Source: Amphiduros pacificus
Lineage: Eukaryota; Annelida; Polychaeta; Phyllodocida; Hesionidae
NCBI GenBank assembly: GCA_949316495.1
Contig: OX439009.1
Location: 17,009,701 to 17,073,700, forward strand
Direction: 5' to 3'
DNA length: 64,000 nt
The position numbers were made by a program, and so were the translations under genes. Positions within the stretch are counted from its first letter, which is position 1. Each line of letters opens with the position of its first letter. The notes beneath the pieces are model-generated. The model made no database searches. It was not told where the DNA came from and worked only from the letters and a program-made list of their open reading frames with translations. Of this stretch, positions 1 through 12,367 are shown piece by piece.

Positions 1-168
1 AAAACACAGTTTTTAAAACATTACTATGCGATACTAATATGGACAAATGTTTCACAAGAGAATAGCTTATTGGCAACAATATATGTGACACACCTATATT
101 GGAAAGAATTATGCATATCACATTTAAATAAAATAGAAAATAAAATATACTCTTAATATTTCTTTCAG

Positions 169-390
169 ATATCTGTCCACTACAGCCATCTGATGGTACA
201 TATGTCACTTCAAATGTGAAACTTGGTCCATCTGGAAAAAACGACTCTTTTCTGGAGGGAGATACCCTTTCATTTGTCTGTATGAACGGATATGAGATAT
301 ATGATGGAAATACAACCTTTGACGCAACATGCCGAAATGGGAGCTATACATATGCTGGAAATATTGTTGCCAGTCCTGTTAATTGCACCA
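169..390 (+). CDS. Sushi exon A, unit 1
   Basis: Acceptor tttctttcag, then ICPLQPSDGTYVTSNV. Cysteines sit in ICPL, FVCMNGY, DATCRNG and PVNCT. Donor A|GTAAAC; phase 1-1, 222 nt. The repeated EGDTL...FVC core is typical of CCP modules. It appears identical at the nucleotide level to the exon at 2976-3197. Confidence 0.85.
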
Positions 391-565
391 GTAAACTTCT
401 GATTATAAATATTCTATTGTTGGACATTTCCATCACGTTCTAGATGATTTTTTTTGCTAGTTTATAATACCTTTTTTTTCTTCAAATTTTGATTTTTTAT
501 GGTATATACCAATTTGTTGACTATAATGAATTAAATTATATTATATGATTCATCTTATAATTCAG

Positions 566-793
566 GAGTTTCCTGCAATAAACCTACTCTAAAACAACCG
601 AGCAACACAGTTATTACAAAACCAAGATCTCATGCATGTGCAGATCCAAGTGCAGAATGCTTTTATCTTGATGTGTATCAATTTGAATGCAGCCCTGGAT
701 ATACAGTAACCAATGACAGCACTTTGATTCAATCAATTACATGTCAGGCCAACAGAACATACTCAAGTGACATCTCTCCACTCAATTGTATTT
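566..793 (+). CDS. Sushi exon B, unit 1 (six cysteines)
   Basis: Acceptor ataattcag, then VSCNKPTLKQPSNTVI. Cysteines are in VSC, HAC, AEC, FEC, ITC and LNC; the middle pair (HACADPSAEC) is an addition to the usual four. Donor T|GTAAGT, phase 1-1, 228 nt. Reads as identical in the units at 3372, 6177 and 7975. Confidence 0.82.
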
Positions 794-1156
794 GTAAGTA
801 ATACTTTGGGATAATATTTGGAAATGTTTAAGATGATATACTAATGAATATTTACCTTCTTGCTTTTATCATTCTTCCTTATATCTCAGGGAATAAAAAA
901 TCAATGTTTTCCATTTTCTAAATCATATAAAGGCATCTCACTTGAACTCTTTAAAACCTTACTGTATTACACGAGAATGATTAAAACAATAACTTATTAT
1001 GTTTTTCATGAACATAAGATGCATTATAGGTAACTATTTTGATCATTGTAACAAAGTTGATCATCTGATACACCTCATTGCATTAGATATCAGGCTGTTG
1101 AATATTGATTTTCCATGTGAATACAGTATGTTTAAGATTATACTTATACAAAATGT

Positions 1157-2230
1157 TTAAACAGGATGCAGATATTTAAATATAACACATGACATAAATT
1201 CATGTACAGTGGTTGGAACCAGCTGCTGGGTTTGGAAGGTGGAAAACAATTGAACAGGATGCAGATATCTAAACATAACACCTGACACAAATTCATGTAC
1301 AGTTGATTTTCTCTGTGAAAACAGTATGTTTAAGATTATCATTCTGATACAAAATGATTGAACAAGGTGCAGATATAACACAAGTCATACATTCATGTAC
1401 GATGGTTGCAACCAGCTGCTGATTTTGGAAGGTGGAGAACAAAGGTTTGAATCCAACTACAACCCATTTTCTAAATAAAAGATATAGCAACATTCATACA
1501 AGGTTTACAATTATTCTTAATATACAAAATGATCAAACAAGATGCTGATATTTAAATATAACACATGACATAAATTCATGTACAGTGGCTGGAACCAGCT
1601 GCTGGGTTTGGAAGGTGGAAAACAATTAAACAGGATGCAGATATCTAAACATAACACCTGACACAAATTCATGTACAGTTGATTTTCTCTGTGAAAACAG
1701 TATGTTTAAGATTATCATTCTGATACAAAATGATCAAACAAGATGCTGATATTTAAATATAACACATGACATAAATTCGTGTACAGTGGTTGGAACCAGC
1801 TGCTGATTTTGGAAGGTGGAGAACAAAGGTTTGAATCCAACTACAACCCATTTTCTAAATAAAAGATATAGCAACATTCATACAAGGTTTACGATTATTC
1901 TTATACAAAATGATCAAACAAGATGCTGATATTTAAATATAACACATGACATAAATTCATGTACAGTGGTTGGAACCAGCTGCTGAGTTTGGAAGGTGGA
2001 AAACAATTGAGCAGGATGCAGATATCTAAACATAACACCTGACACAAATTCATGTACAGTTGATTTTCTCTGTGAAAACAGTATGTTTAAGATTAATCTT
2101 TTACAAAATGATTGAACAAGGTGCAGATATCTATATATAACACATGACATGAAATCATGTTCAATGTAAACCAGCTGCTGATTTTGGAAGGTGGAGAAAA
2201 AAGGTTTGAATCCAACTCCAACCCACTATT
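1157..2230 (+). repeat. Intronic compound minisatellite, block 1
   Basis: Repeats of roughly 90-190 bp share three segments: ATAACACATGACATAAATTC, GGTTGGAACCAGCTGCTG and TTTTCTCTGTGAAAACAG. Some copies end with GGTTTGAATCCAACTACAACC, which resembles a tRNA B box. The same array occurs at about 3963-5036, and in shortened form at 6770-7022 and 8570-8885, and explains why unit length varies (2.81, 2.81, 1.80, 1.86 kb). Absent after unit 5. Confidence 0.8.
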
Positions 2231-2690
2231 TAAGTACGAAATTTATCAACATTCATACAATGATACAAATTTCCTATGATACAGAAGTGTAATGTCTGAA
2301 GATAAAAAGACCCACTGAATTCAAATGAGATAATGTAGCTGTTGGGGCATCTTTGGTTGAATAAACCTGTTTCAAATGAATGACACCAACTTGCATGTCA
2401 AAGCTTTGTCACAGATTGTGTTCAAGGAATTAGGTGGGAAGACAATTCAGGTGAGATGAACACATGGACAGTACTCCTAGAATGAGTGTCTTAGCACCAA
2501 ATAATTCCAAATAAATACAATATTTTCAAATTTTCACTTGGATATAAGATGCTGAGATGTGGAAAGGTTTCTCCTGCCGATGGTTGTGGTCTAACATATT
2601 ATGTAATTTTTATCCCACCAGGGTAAATATATGAGTCTTAAATTTAAAAGGACAAATAGAAAACTAAAACACTCTTAAGATTTGTTTCAG

Positions 2691-2837
2691 ATGTTTGTCC
2701 ACTCTGAGCAACATATGATGAATATGCCACTTCTCAAACAAAATGTTGTCCAATAGGAAACCAAAGATCTTTCAATATTATTTGTAGCTGTTTGCCCACT
2801 ATGGCCATCTGATGGTGTATATGTCACTTCTACTATG
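2691..2837 (+). pseudogene. A-exon relic plus truncated A exon, block 1
   Basis: From 2691, after ttgtttcag, a degraded copy of the A-exon start (TTTGTCCACTC, then an in-frame TGA). From 2788, after tatttgtag, an intact start VCPLWPSDGVYVTSTM cut at 2837 by the duplication junction. It lacks the remaining three cysteines and has no donor. Confidence 0.75.
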
Positions 2838-2975
2838 ATACTAATATGGACAAATGTTTCACAAGAGAATAGCTTATTGGCAACAATATATGTGACACAC
2901 CTATATTGGAAAGAATTATGCATATCACATTTAAATAAAATAGAAAATAAAATACACTCTTAATATTTCTTTCAG

Positions 2976-3197
2976 ATATCTGTCCACTACAGCCATCTGA
3001 TGGTACATATGTCACTTCAAATGTGAAACTTGGTCCATCTGGAAAAAACGACTCTTTTCTGGAGGGAGATACCCTTTCATTTGTCTGTATGAACGGATAT
3101 GAGATATATGATGGAAATACAACCTTTGACGCAACATGCCGAAATGGGAGCTATACATATGCTGGAAATATTGTTGCCAGTCCTGTTAATTGCACCA
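2976..3197 (+). CDS. Sushi exon A, unit 2
   Basis: Copy of the 169-390 exon displaced by 2,807 bp, with the same splice sites, four cysteines and sequons. I see no coding difference. Confidence 0.85.
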
Positions 3198-3371
3198 GTA
3201 AACTTCTGATTATAAATATTCTATTGTTGGACATTTCCATCACGTTCTAGATGATTTTTTTGCTAGTTTATAATACCTTTTTTTTCTTCAAATTTTGATT
3301 TTTTATGGTATATACCAATTTGTTGACTATAATGAATTAAATTATATTTTATGATTCATCTTATAATTCAG

Positions 3372-3599
3372 GAGTTTCCTGCAATAAACCTACTCTAAAA
3401 CAACCGAGCAACACAGTTATTACAAAACCAAGATCTCATGCATGTGCAGATCCAAGTGCAGAATGCTTTTATCTTGATGTGTATCAATTTGAATGCAGCC
3501 CTGGATATACAGTAACCAATGACAGCACTTTGATTCAATCAATTACATGTCAGGCCAACAGAACATACTCAAGTGACATCTCTCCACTCAATTGTATTT
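3372..3599 (+). CDS. Sushi exon B, unit 2
   Basis: Copy of the 566-793 exon with the same 6-cysteine pattern, phase 1-1. The flanking introns differ from unit 1 by only a few substitutions and a T-run length change. Confidence 0.82.
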
Positions 3600-5496
3600 G
3601 TAAGTAATACTTTGGGATAATATTTGGAAATGTTTAAGATGATATACTAATGAATATTTACCTTCTTGCTTTTATCATTCTTCCTTATATCTCAGGGAAT
3701 AAAAAATCAATGTTTTCCATTTTCTAAATCATATAAAGGCATCTCACTTGAACTCTTTAAAACCTTACTGTATTACACAAGAATGATTTAAACAATAACT
3801 TATTATGTTTTTCATGAACATAAGATGCATTATAGGTAACTATTTTGATCATTGTAACAAAGTTGATCATCTGATACACCTCATTGCATTAGATATCAGG
3901 CTGTTGAATATTGATTTTCCATGTGAATACAGTATGTTTAAGATTATACTTATACAAAATGTTTAAACAGGATGCAGATATTTAAATATAACACATGACA
4001 TAAATTCATGTACAGTGGTTGGAACCAGCTGCTGGGTTTGGAAGGTGGAAAACAATTGAACAGGATGCAGATATCTAAACATAACACCTGACACAAATTC
4101 ATGTACAGTTGATTTTCTCTGTGAAAACAGTATGTTTAAGATTATCATTCTGATACAAAATGATTGAACAAGGTGCAGATATAACACAAGTCATACATTC
4201 ATGTACGATGGTTGCAACCAGCTGCTGATTTTGGAAGGTGGAGAACAAAGGTTTGAATCCAACTACAACCCATTTTCTAAATAAAAGATATAGCAACATT
4301 CATACAAGGTTTACAATTATTCTTAATATACAAAATGATCAAACAAGATGCTGATATTTAAATATAACACATGACATAAATTCATGTACAGTGGCTGGAA
4401 CCAGCTGCTGGGTTTGGAAGGTGGAAAACAATTAAACAGGATGCAGATATCTAAACATAACACCTGACACAAATTCATGTACAGTTGATTTTCTCTGTGA
4501 AAACAGTATGTTTAAGATTATCATTCTGATACAAAATGATCAAACAAGATGCTGATATTTAAATATAACACATGACATAAATTCGTGTACAGTGGTTGGA
4601 ACCAGCTGCTGATTTTGGAAGGTGGAGAACAAAGGTTTGAATCCAACTACAACCCATTTTCTAAATAAAAGATATAGCAACATTCATACAAGGTTTACGA
4701 TTATTCTTATACAAAATGATCAAACAAGATGCTGATATTTAAATATAACACATGACATAAATTCATGTACAGTGGTTGGAACCAGCTGCTGAGTTTGGAA
4801 GGTGGAAAACAATTGAGCAGGATGCAGATATCTAAACATAACACCTGACACAAATTCATGTACAGTTGATTTTCTCTGTGAAAACAGTATGTTTAAGATT
4901 AATCTTTTACAAAATGATTGAACAAGGTGCAGATATCTATATATAACACATGACATGAAATCATGTTCAATGTAAACCAGCTGCTGATTTTGGAAGGTGG
5001 AGAAAAAAGGTTTGAATCCAACTCCAACCCACTATTTAAGTACGAAATTTATCAACATTCATACAATGATACAAATTTCCTATGATACAGAAGTGTAATG
5101 TCTGAAGATAAAAAGACCCACTGAATTCAAATGAGATAATGTAGCTGTTGGGGCATCTTTGGTTGAATAAACCTGTTTCAAATGAATGACACCAACTTGC
5201 ATGTCAAAGCTTTGTCACAGATTGTGTTCAAGGAATTAGGTGGGAAGACAATTCAGGTGAGATGAACACATGGACAGTACTCCTAGAATGAGTGTCTTAG
5301 CACCAAATAATTCCAAATAAATACAATATTTTCAAATTTTCACTTGGATATAAGATGCTGAGATGTGGAAAGGTTTCTCCTGCCGATGGTTGTGGTCTAA
5401 CATATTATGTAATTTTTATCCCACCAGGGTAAATATATGAGTCTTAAATTTAAAAGGACAAATAGAAAACTAAAACACTCTTAAGATTTGTTTCAG

Positions 5497-5643
5497 ATGT
5501 TTGTCCACTCTGAGCAACATATGATGAATATGCCACTTCTCAAACAAAATGTTGTCCAATAGGAAACCAAAGATCTTTCAATATTATTTGTAGCTGTTTG
5601 CCCACTATGGCCATCTGATGGTGTATATGTCACTTCTACTATG
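5497..5643 (+). pseudogene. A-exon relic plus truncated A exon, block 2
   Basis: Same arrangement as at 2691-2837, displaced by 2,806 bp: a stop-bearing relic, then the first 50 bp of an A exon (from 5594) running into intron sequence. Equivalent relics near 7484 and 9345 precede the intact exons at 7581 and 9443. Confidence 0.75.
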
Positions 5644-5781
5644 ATACTAATATGGACAAATGTTTCACAAGAGAATAGCTTATTGGCAACAATATATGTG
5701 ACACACCTATATTGGAAAGAATTATGCATATCACATTTAAATAAAATAGAAAATAAAATACACTCTTAATATTTCTTTCAG

Positions 5782-6003
5782 ATATCTGTCCACTACAGCC
5801 ATCTGATGGTACATATGTCACTTCAAATGTGAAACTTGGTCCATCTGGAAAAAACGATTCTTATCTGGAGGGTGATACCCTGACATTTGTTTGCATGAAT
5901 GGATATGAGATATATGATGGAAATACAACCTTTGATGCAACATGTCAAAATGGAAGTTTTACATATGCTGGAAATATTGTTGCCAGTCCTGTTAATTGCG
6001 CCA
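5782..6003 (+). CDS. Sushi exon A, unit 3 (chimeric)
   Basis: The first third (ICPLQPSDGTYVTSNVKLGP) and the intron before it match units 1-2. From SYLEGDTLTF onward, through CQNGSF and VNCAS and into the next intron, it matches units 4-5. The switch falls around GKND, inside the exon, so this is a recombinant or gene-converted domain. Frame and all four cysteines are kept. Confidence 0.85.
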
Positions 6004-6176
6004 GTAAGCTTTTAATTACAATTATTTTATTGATGGACATTTCCATCATGTTCTAGATGATTTTTGTTGCTAGTTTATAATTCTTTTTTTTTTAAATTTT
6101 GATTTTTTTATGGTATATATCTATTTATGGACTGTAATAAATTAAATTATATTTTATGATTCATCTTATAATTCAG

Positions 6177-6404
6177 GAGTTTCCTGCAATAAACCTACTC
6201 TAAAACAACCGAGCAACACAGTTATTACAAAACCAAGATCTCATGCATGTGCAGATCCAAGTGCAGAATGCTTTTATCTTGATGTGTATCAATTTGAATG
6301 CAGCCCTGGATATACAGTAACCAATGACAGCACTTTGATTCAATCAATTACATGTCAGGCCAACAGAACATACTCAAGTGACATCTCTCCACTCAATTGT
6401 ATTT
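6177..6404 (+). CDS. Sushi exon B, unit 3
   Basis: Same sequence as the unit 1 and 2 B exons: six cysteines, acceptor ataattcag, donor T|GTAAGT, phase 1-1. Confidence 0.82.
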
Positions 6405-7580
6405 GTAAGTAATACTTTGGGATAATATTTGGAAATGTTTAAGATGATATACTAATGAATATTTACCTTCTTGCTTTTATCATTCTTCCTTATATCTCAG
6501 GGAATAAAAAATCAATGTTTTCCATTTTCTAAATCATATAAAGGCATCTCACTTGAACTCTTTAAAACCTTACTGTATTACACAAGAATGATTTAAACAA
6601 TAACTTATTATGTTTTTCATGAACATAAGATGCATTATAGGTAACTATTTTGATCATTGTAACAAAGTTGATCATCTGATACACCTCATTGCATTAGATA
6701 TCAGGCTGTTGAATATTGATTTTCCATGTGAATACAGTATGTTTAAGATTATACTTATACAAAATGTTTAAACAGGATGCAGATATTTAAATATAACACA
6801 TGACATAAATTCATGTACAGTGGTTGGAACCAGCTGCTGGGTTTGGAAGGTGGAAAACAATTGAACAGGATGCAGATATCTAAACATAACACCTGACACA
6901 AATTCATGTACAGTTGATTTTCTCTGTGAAAATAGTATGTTTAAGATTATTCTTTTACAAAATGATTGAACGAGGTGCAGATATCTATATATAACACATT
7001 TGAATCCAACTCCAACCCACTATTTAAGTACGAAATTTATCAACATTCATACAATGATACAAATTTCCTAAGATACAGAAGTGTAATGTTTGAAGATAAA
7101 AAGACCCACTGAATTCAAATGAGATACTATAGCTGTTGGGGCATCTTTGGTTGAATAATCCTGTTTCAAATGAATGACACCAACTTGCATGTCAAAGCTT
7201 TGTCACAGATTGTGTTCAAGGAATTAGGTGGGAAGACAATTCAGGTGAGATGAACACATGGACAGTACTCCTAGAATGAGTGTCTTAGCACCAAATAATT
7301 CCAAATAAATACAATATTTTCAAATTTTCACTTGGATATAAGATGCTGAGATGTGGAAAGGTTTCTCCTGCCGATGGTTGTGGTCTAACATATATGTAAT
7401 TTTTATCCCACCAGGGTAAATATATGAGTCTTAAATTTAAAAGGACAAATAGAAAACTAAAACGCTCTTAAGATTTGTTTCAGATGTTTGTCCACTCTGA
7501 GCAACATATGATGAAAATGCCACTTCTCAAACAAAATGTTGTCCAATAGGAAACCAAAGATCTTTCAATATTATTTGTAG

Positions 7581-7802
7581 CTGTTTGCCCACTACGGCCA
7601 TCTGATGGTGTATATGTCACTTCTACTATGAAACTTGGTCCATCCGGAAAAAACGATTCTTATCTGGAGGGTGATACCCTGACATTTGTTTGCATGAATG
7701 GATATGAGATATATGATGGAAATACAACCTTTGATGCAACATGTCAAAATGGAAGTTTTACATATGCTGGAAATATTGTTGCCAGTCCTGTCAATTGCGC
7801 CA
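7581..7802 (+). CDS. Sushi exon A, unit 4
   Basis: Acceptor ttatttgtag, then VCPLRPSDGVYVTSTMKLGP; the N-terminal third is a different allele type from units 1-3 (R for Q, V for T, TM for NV). Four cysteines, donor A|GTAAGC, phase 1-1, 222 nt. Confidence 0.85.
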
Positions 7803-7974
7803 GTAAGCTTTTAATTACAATTATTTTATTGATGGACATTTCCATCATGTTCTAGATGATTTTTGTTGCTAGTTAATAATTCTTTTTTTTTTTAATTTTG
7901 ATTTTTTATGGTATATATCTATTTATGGACTGTAATAAATTAAATTATATTTTATGATTCATCTTATAATTCAG

Positions 7975-8202
7975 GAGTTTCCTGCAATAAACCTACTCTA
8001 AAACAACCGAGCAACACAGTTATTACAAAACCAAGATCTCATGCATGTGCAGATCCAAGTGCAGAATGCTTTTATCTTGATGTGTATCAATTTGAATGCA
8101 GCCCTGGATATACAGTAACCAATGACAGCACTTTGATTCAATCAATTACATGTCAGGCCAACAGAACATACTCAAGTGACATCTCTCCACTCAATTGTAT
8201 TT
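7975..8202 (+). CDS. Sushi exon B, unit 4
   Basis: Fourth copy of the identical six-cysteine B exon, phase 1-1. Spacing to its A exon is about 170 bp, as in the other units. Confidence 0.82.
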
Positions 8203-9442
8203 GTAAGTAATACTTTGGGATAATATTTGGAAATGTTTAAGATGATATACTAATGAATATTTACCTTCTTGCTTTTATCATACTTCCTTATATCTCAGGG
8301 AATAAAAAAACAATGTTTTCTATTTTCTAAATCATATAAAGGCATCTCACTTGAACTCTTTAAAACCTTACTGTATTACACAAGAATGATTTAAACAATA
8401 ACTTATTATGTTTTTCATGAACATAAGATGCATTATAGGTAACTATTTTGATCATTGTAACAAAGTTGATCATCTGATACACCTCATTGCATTAGATATC
8501 AGGCTGTTGAATATTGATTTTCCATGTGAACACAGTATGTTTAAGATTATACTTATACAAAATGATTAAACAGGATGCAGATATTTAAATATAACACATG
8601 ACATAAATTCATGTACAGTGGTTGGAACCAGCTGCTGGGTTTGGAAGGTGGAAAACAATTGAACAGGATGCAGATATCTAAACATAACATGTGACACAAA
8701 TTCATGTACAGTTGATTTTCTCTGTGAAAACAGTATGTTTAAGATTAATCTTTTACAAAATGATTGAACAAGGTGCAGATATCTATATATAACACATGAC
8801 ATGACATCATGTTCAATGACTGAAACCAGCTGCTGATTTTGGAAGGTGGAGAACAAAGGTTTGAATCCAACTCCAACCCACTATTTAAGTACGAAATTTA
8901 TCAACATTCATACAATGATACAAATTTCCTAAGATACAGAAGTGTAATGTCTGAAGATAAAAAAGACCCACTGGATTCAAATGAGATAATGTAGCTGTTG
9001 GGGCATCTTTGGTTGAATAATCCTGTTTCAAATGAATGACACCAACTTGCAAGTCAAAGCTTTGTCACAGATTGTGTTCAAGGAATTAGGTCGGTAGACA
9101 ATTCAGGTGAGATGAACACATGGACAGTACTCCTAGAATGAGTGTCTTAGCACCAAATAATTCCAAATAAATACAATATTTTCAAATTTTCACTTGGATA
9201 TAAGATGCTGAGATGTGGAAAGGTTTCTCCTGCCGATGGTTGTGGTCTAACATATATGTAATTTTTATCCCATCAGGGTAAATATATGAGTCTTAAATTT
9301 AAAAGGACAAATAGAAAACTAAAACACTCTTAAGATTTGTTTCAGATGTTTGTCCACTCTGAGCAACATATGATGAATATGCCACTTCTCAAACAAAATG
9401 TTGTCCAATAGGAAACCAAAGATCTTTCAATATTATTTGTAG

Positions 9443-9664
9443 CTGTTTGCCCACTACGGCCATCTGATGGTGTATATGTCACTTCTACTATGAAACTTGG
9501 TCCATCTGGAAAAAACGATTCTTATCTGGAGGGTGATACCCTGACATTTGTTTGCATGAATGGATATGAGATATATGATGGAAATACAACCTTTGATGCA
9601 ACATGTCAAAATGGAAGTTTTACATATGCTGGAAATATTGTTGCCAGTCCTGTTAATTGCGCCA
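9443..9664 (+). CDS. Sushi exon A, unit 5
   Basis: Same domain type as unit 4; I see only synonymous differences (CCA TCT for CCA TCC; CCT GTT for CCT GTC). Phase 1-1, 222 nt. Confidence 0.85.
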
Positions 9665-9844
9665 GTAAGCTTTTAATTACAATTATTTTATTGATGGACA
9701 TTTCCATCATGTTCTAGATGATTTTTGTTGCTAGTTTATAATATATTATTCTTTTTTTTTCAAATCTTGAATTTTTTATGGTATGTATCTATTTATGGAC
9801 TGTAATAAATTAAATTATATTTTATGATTCTTCTTATAATTCAG

Positions 9845-10072
9845 GAGTTTCCTGCAATAAACCTACTCTAAAACAACCGAGCAACACAGTTATTACAAAA
9901 CCAGGATCACAAGCATGTGCAGATTTAAGTGCAGAATGCTTTTATCTTGATGTGTATCAATTTGAATGCAGCCCTGGATATACAGTAACCAATGACAGCA
10001 CTTTGATTCAATCAATTACATGTCAGGCCAACAGAACATACTCAAGTGACATCTCTCCACTCAATTGTATTT
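9845..10072 (+). CDS. Sushi exon B, unit 5
   Basis: B exon that differs from the four identical copies at KPGSQACADLSAEC (elsewhere KPRSHACADPSAEC). The following intron is unrelated to those of units 1-4, so this marks the right edge of the young expansion. Phase 1-1. Confidence 0.82.
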
Positions 10073-10603
10073 GTAAGTGACATTTTTTTTGGTCACATTA
10101 TGATTTTGTTAAAATTTTCCCATTTATCGTACGCAAGGTTTATTCTCACTTGAATTCCTGAAATACTTGAAATGAATAATTGCATAACCAAAGTCTATTA
10201 TAAACAGTTTTGCATGTAATATATAGTGAAGCTATCATGTCTTTGTCTATTTTCAATAAAAGCTTACAGTGACAATGCAATGGAAATCTATTTAAAGCTA
10301 TATTTCACATTATTAGATTTTGATATAATATGTAAGGATAAGATACATAAGACATATTTATTGTATACATTTTTCTTTCTTGTTCAAAAAGATCCTTTCA
10401 ATATGACTTATGAAAGTGAAAATACAAAATTGTATTTCTCTTATAGAATCACCACAAGCAGACTTTAACATTTGGTATTAGGTAATATGAAACGAAAAGT
10501 CTTTTGGAACCAACAAGGAGATATCTCATAAGTTCCATTTATAGAGATATGTCGGAGATAAAGGAAGAATAGAAAACCAAAGATCTTTTAATATCTTTTT
10601 CAG

Positions 10604-10825
10604 CTGTGTGCCCACTACGACCATCTAAAGGAGCATTTGTCACTTCTAATGTGAAAATTGGTCCCTCTGGAAAAAACGACTCTTTTCTGGAAGGAGATAT
10701 CCTGACATTTGCTTGTATGGATGGATTTGAGTTAAATGATGGAAATACAACATTTGATGCAACCTGCAGAAATGGAAATTTTACATTTGCTGGAAATATT
10801 GTTGCGAATCCTGTTAATTGCAAAA
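10604..10825 (+). CDS. Sushi exon A, unit 6 (diverged)
   Basis: Acceptor atctttttcag, then VCPLRPSKGAFVTSNVKIGP; later ACMDGFELNDGNTTF and CRNGNFTFAGNI. Four cysteines, donor A|GTAAGC, phase 1-1, 222 nt. An older paralogue of the A exons to its left. Confidence 0.83.
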
Positions 10826-11027
10826 GTAAGCTCTTAATATTGTTATTGTTATTTTACAATGAAAGTTAATTTGATTCAATCTCTTTGGTGAGGGAATAAT
10901 GTTCTTCTATTGGATTATTGATAGAGTGTAATAATAAAAGGCTGTTACATTCTCATTGACAAGCAAGAGCATACATAATTATTATGGCAACACCAGGACC
11001 AAATGCATGTGATCATGGTGTTGCTGA

Positions 11028-11030
<3 letters not shown>

Positions 11031-11093
<63 letters not shown>
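11031..11093. repeat. (TA)n microsatellite
   Basis: About 31 uninterrupted TA units in the intron between the unit 6 A and B exons. Confidence 0.95.
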
Positions 11094-11096
<3 letters not shown>

Positions 11097-11466
11097 ATCT
11101 TTCAACTGAGTGTTAATAAAGCAAATTCATTATTTCATTTATTTAATGCCCATTTCAGAATCAATATTAATTATTCATTTATATTTTCTTTTGACTCGAG
11201 AAAGAGCATTTCATATTATTACAAGGCGTCGATTTACCGTAACAAGGATAGCAATTGTAGATGAAGTCTGGAACATATTCCATTTTTAATAATGTATCCA
11301 TTATAAATGTAGTTCCAATAAAAGCTCTTCATTTTTAACACTTTTGTGTCTTCCAATCAGGAAATGTTTTTGATATTGCAGTTGAATTGTAGTCGAACAT
11401 ATATTTCATATATTTGTACTGCAAAATCGATTTTTAAAAAAATAATAAACTTTGTTACATTTTCAG

Positions 11467-11694
11467 AGGTTTCATGTGGTTCTCCAGCTCAGATACAACC
11501 TATGAACACTGTCATTATAAAATCTGTATCAAGCGCTTGTACAAATCCTACCACAGAGTGCTTTTATCTTGAAAAAGCACAGATTGAATGCGCCGAAGGA
11601 TTGACTGTGTCCAAAACTGACCCTGAAAAACAACTGATTACATGTCAAGCTAATAAAACCTATACAAGCGATATACCATCTATCAAATGTGTTC
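11467..11694 (+). CDS. Sushi exon B, unit 6 (diverged)
   Basis: Acceptor cattttcag, then VSCGSPAQIQPMNTVI. Cysteines in VSC, SAC, TEC, IEC, ITC and IKC reproduce the six-cysteine pattern. Donor C|GTGAGT, phase 1-1, 228 nt. Confidence 0.83.
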
Positions 11695-11960
11695 GTGAGT
11701 ATTACCCATTCATAACTTTAACATCAACATTGTGGTCAAGTGCAATAGAAGCGACATCATGTTTAACTTTATATGTACTACTGTGGTAAGGACAGCCAGG
11801 ATACAGGCAATGGCCTATACTTGTTTTGAACAAGCCAGGTGGCCAGCTATTGCAAGGATACATACTATGTTCAGTGTTATAACTTTAACATTAATCTAAT
11901 TAACATGAGATTGTCATTTGTCTATTGTTAATTAAACAGACACCTTTTCTTTCTTTCCAG

Positions 11961-12179
11961 AAATATGTCCTTTCACGCTACCGAGTGGTAGCAGTATAAA
12001 AGCAACAAGTATTATCGGAACACCTAGCAGAAATGGCAGCTTTATTGAAGGAAACCAACTTAGGATTTCCTGTAATAGTGGCTACCTATATGATGGGTAT
12101 CAATCAATACTGGTCGCGTGCACCAATGGGAGCTTTACATATGCTGGGCAAATTCTCTCAAGTCCCTTGGAATGTAAAG
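11961..12179 (+). CDS. Sushi exon A, unit 7
   Basis: Acceptor ttctttccag, then ICPFTLPSGSSIKAT; cysteines in ICP, ISCNSGY, VACTNGS and LECK. The sequence CTNGSFTYAGQILSSP aligns with the other A domains. Donor G|GTGATT, phase 1-1, 219 nt. Confidence 0.82.
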
Positions 12180-12367
12180 GTGATTGTGTGTATGACCCTG
12201 CAATTCAAATACTATGTTTGGTTCAATTTGATCTTGAAATATATAATTTGTTTTGTTAGTTTTGTTTAAAGAACAATTACAATGTTCTTATAACATTTGA
12301 TCTTACTAAATTGCCACTTGTTTTGATATCCTCTTTTATTATTTTTGATGAAGGTATTATTTTTCAG

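Larger units (their letters stand above)
31..5643 (+). repeat. Two nearly identical tandem blocks of about 2.81 kb (31-2837 and 2838-5643)
   Basis: Each block holds an A exon, a B exon, an intronic minisatellite, an A-exon relic and a cut A-exon start. Matching landmarks are offset by 2,806-2,807 bp. Differences I noticed are a few single bases and T-run lengths, so the copy is very young. The junction at 2837/2838 joins the first 50 bp of a unit-4-type A exon directly to intron sequence found at position 31. Confidence 0.9.
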
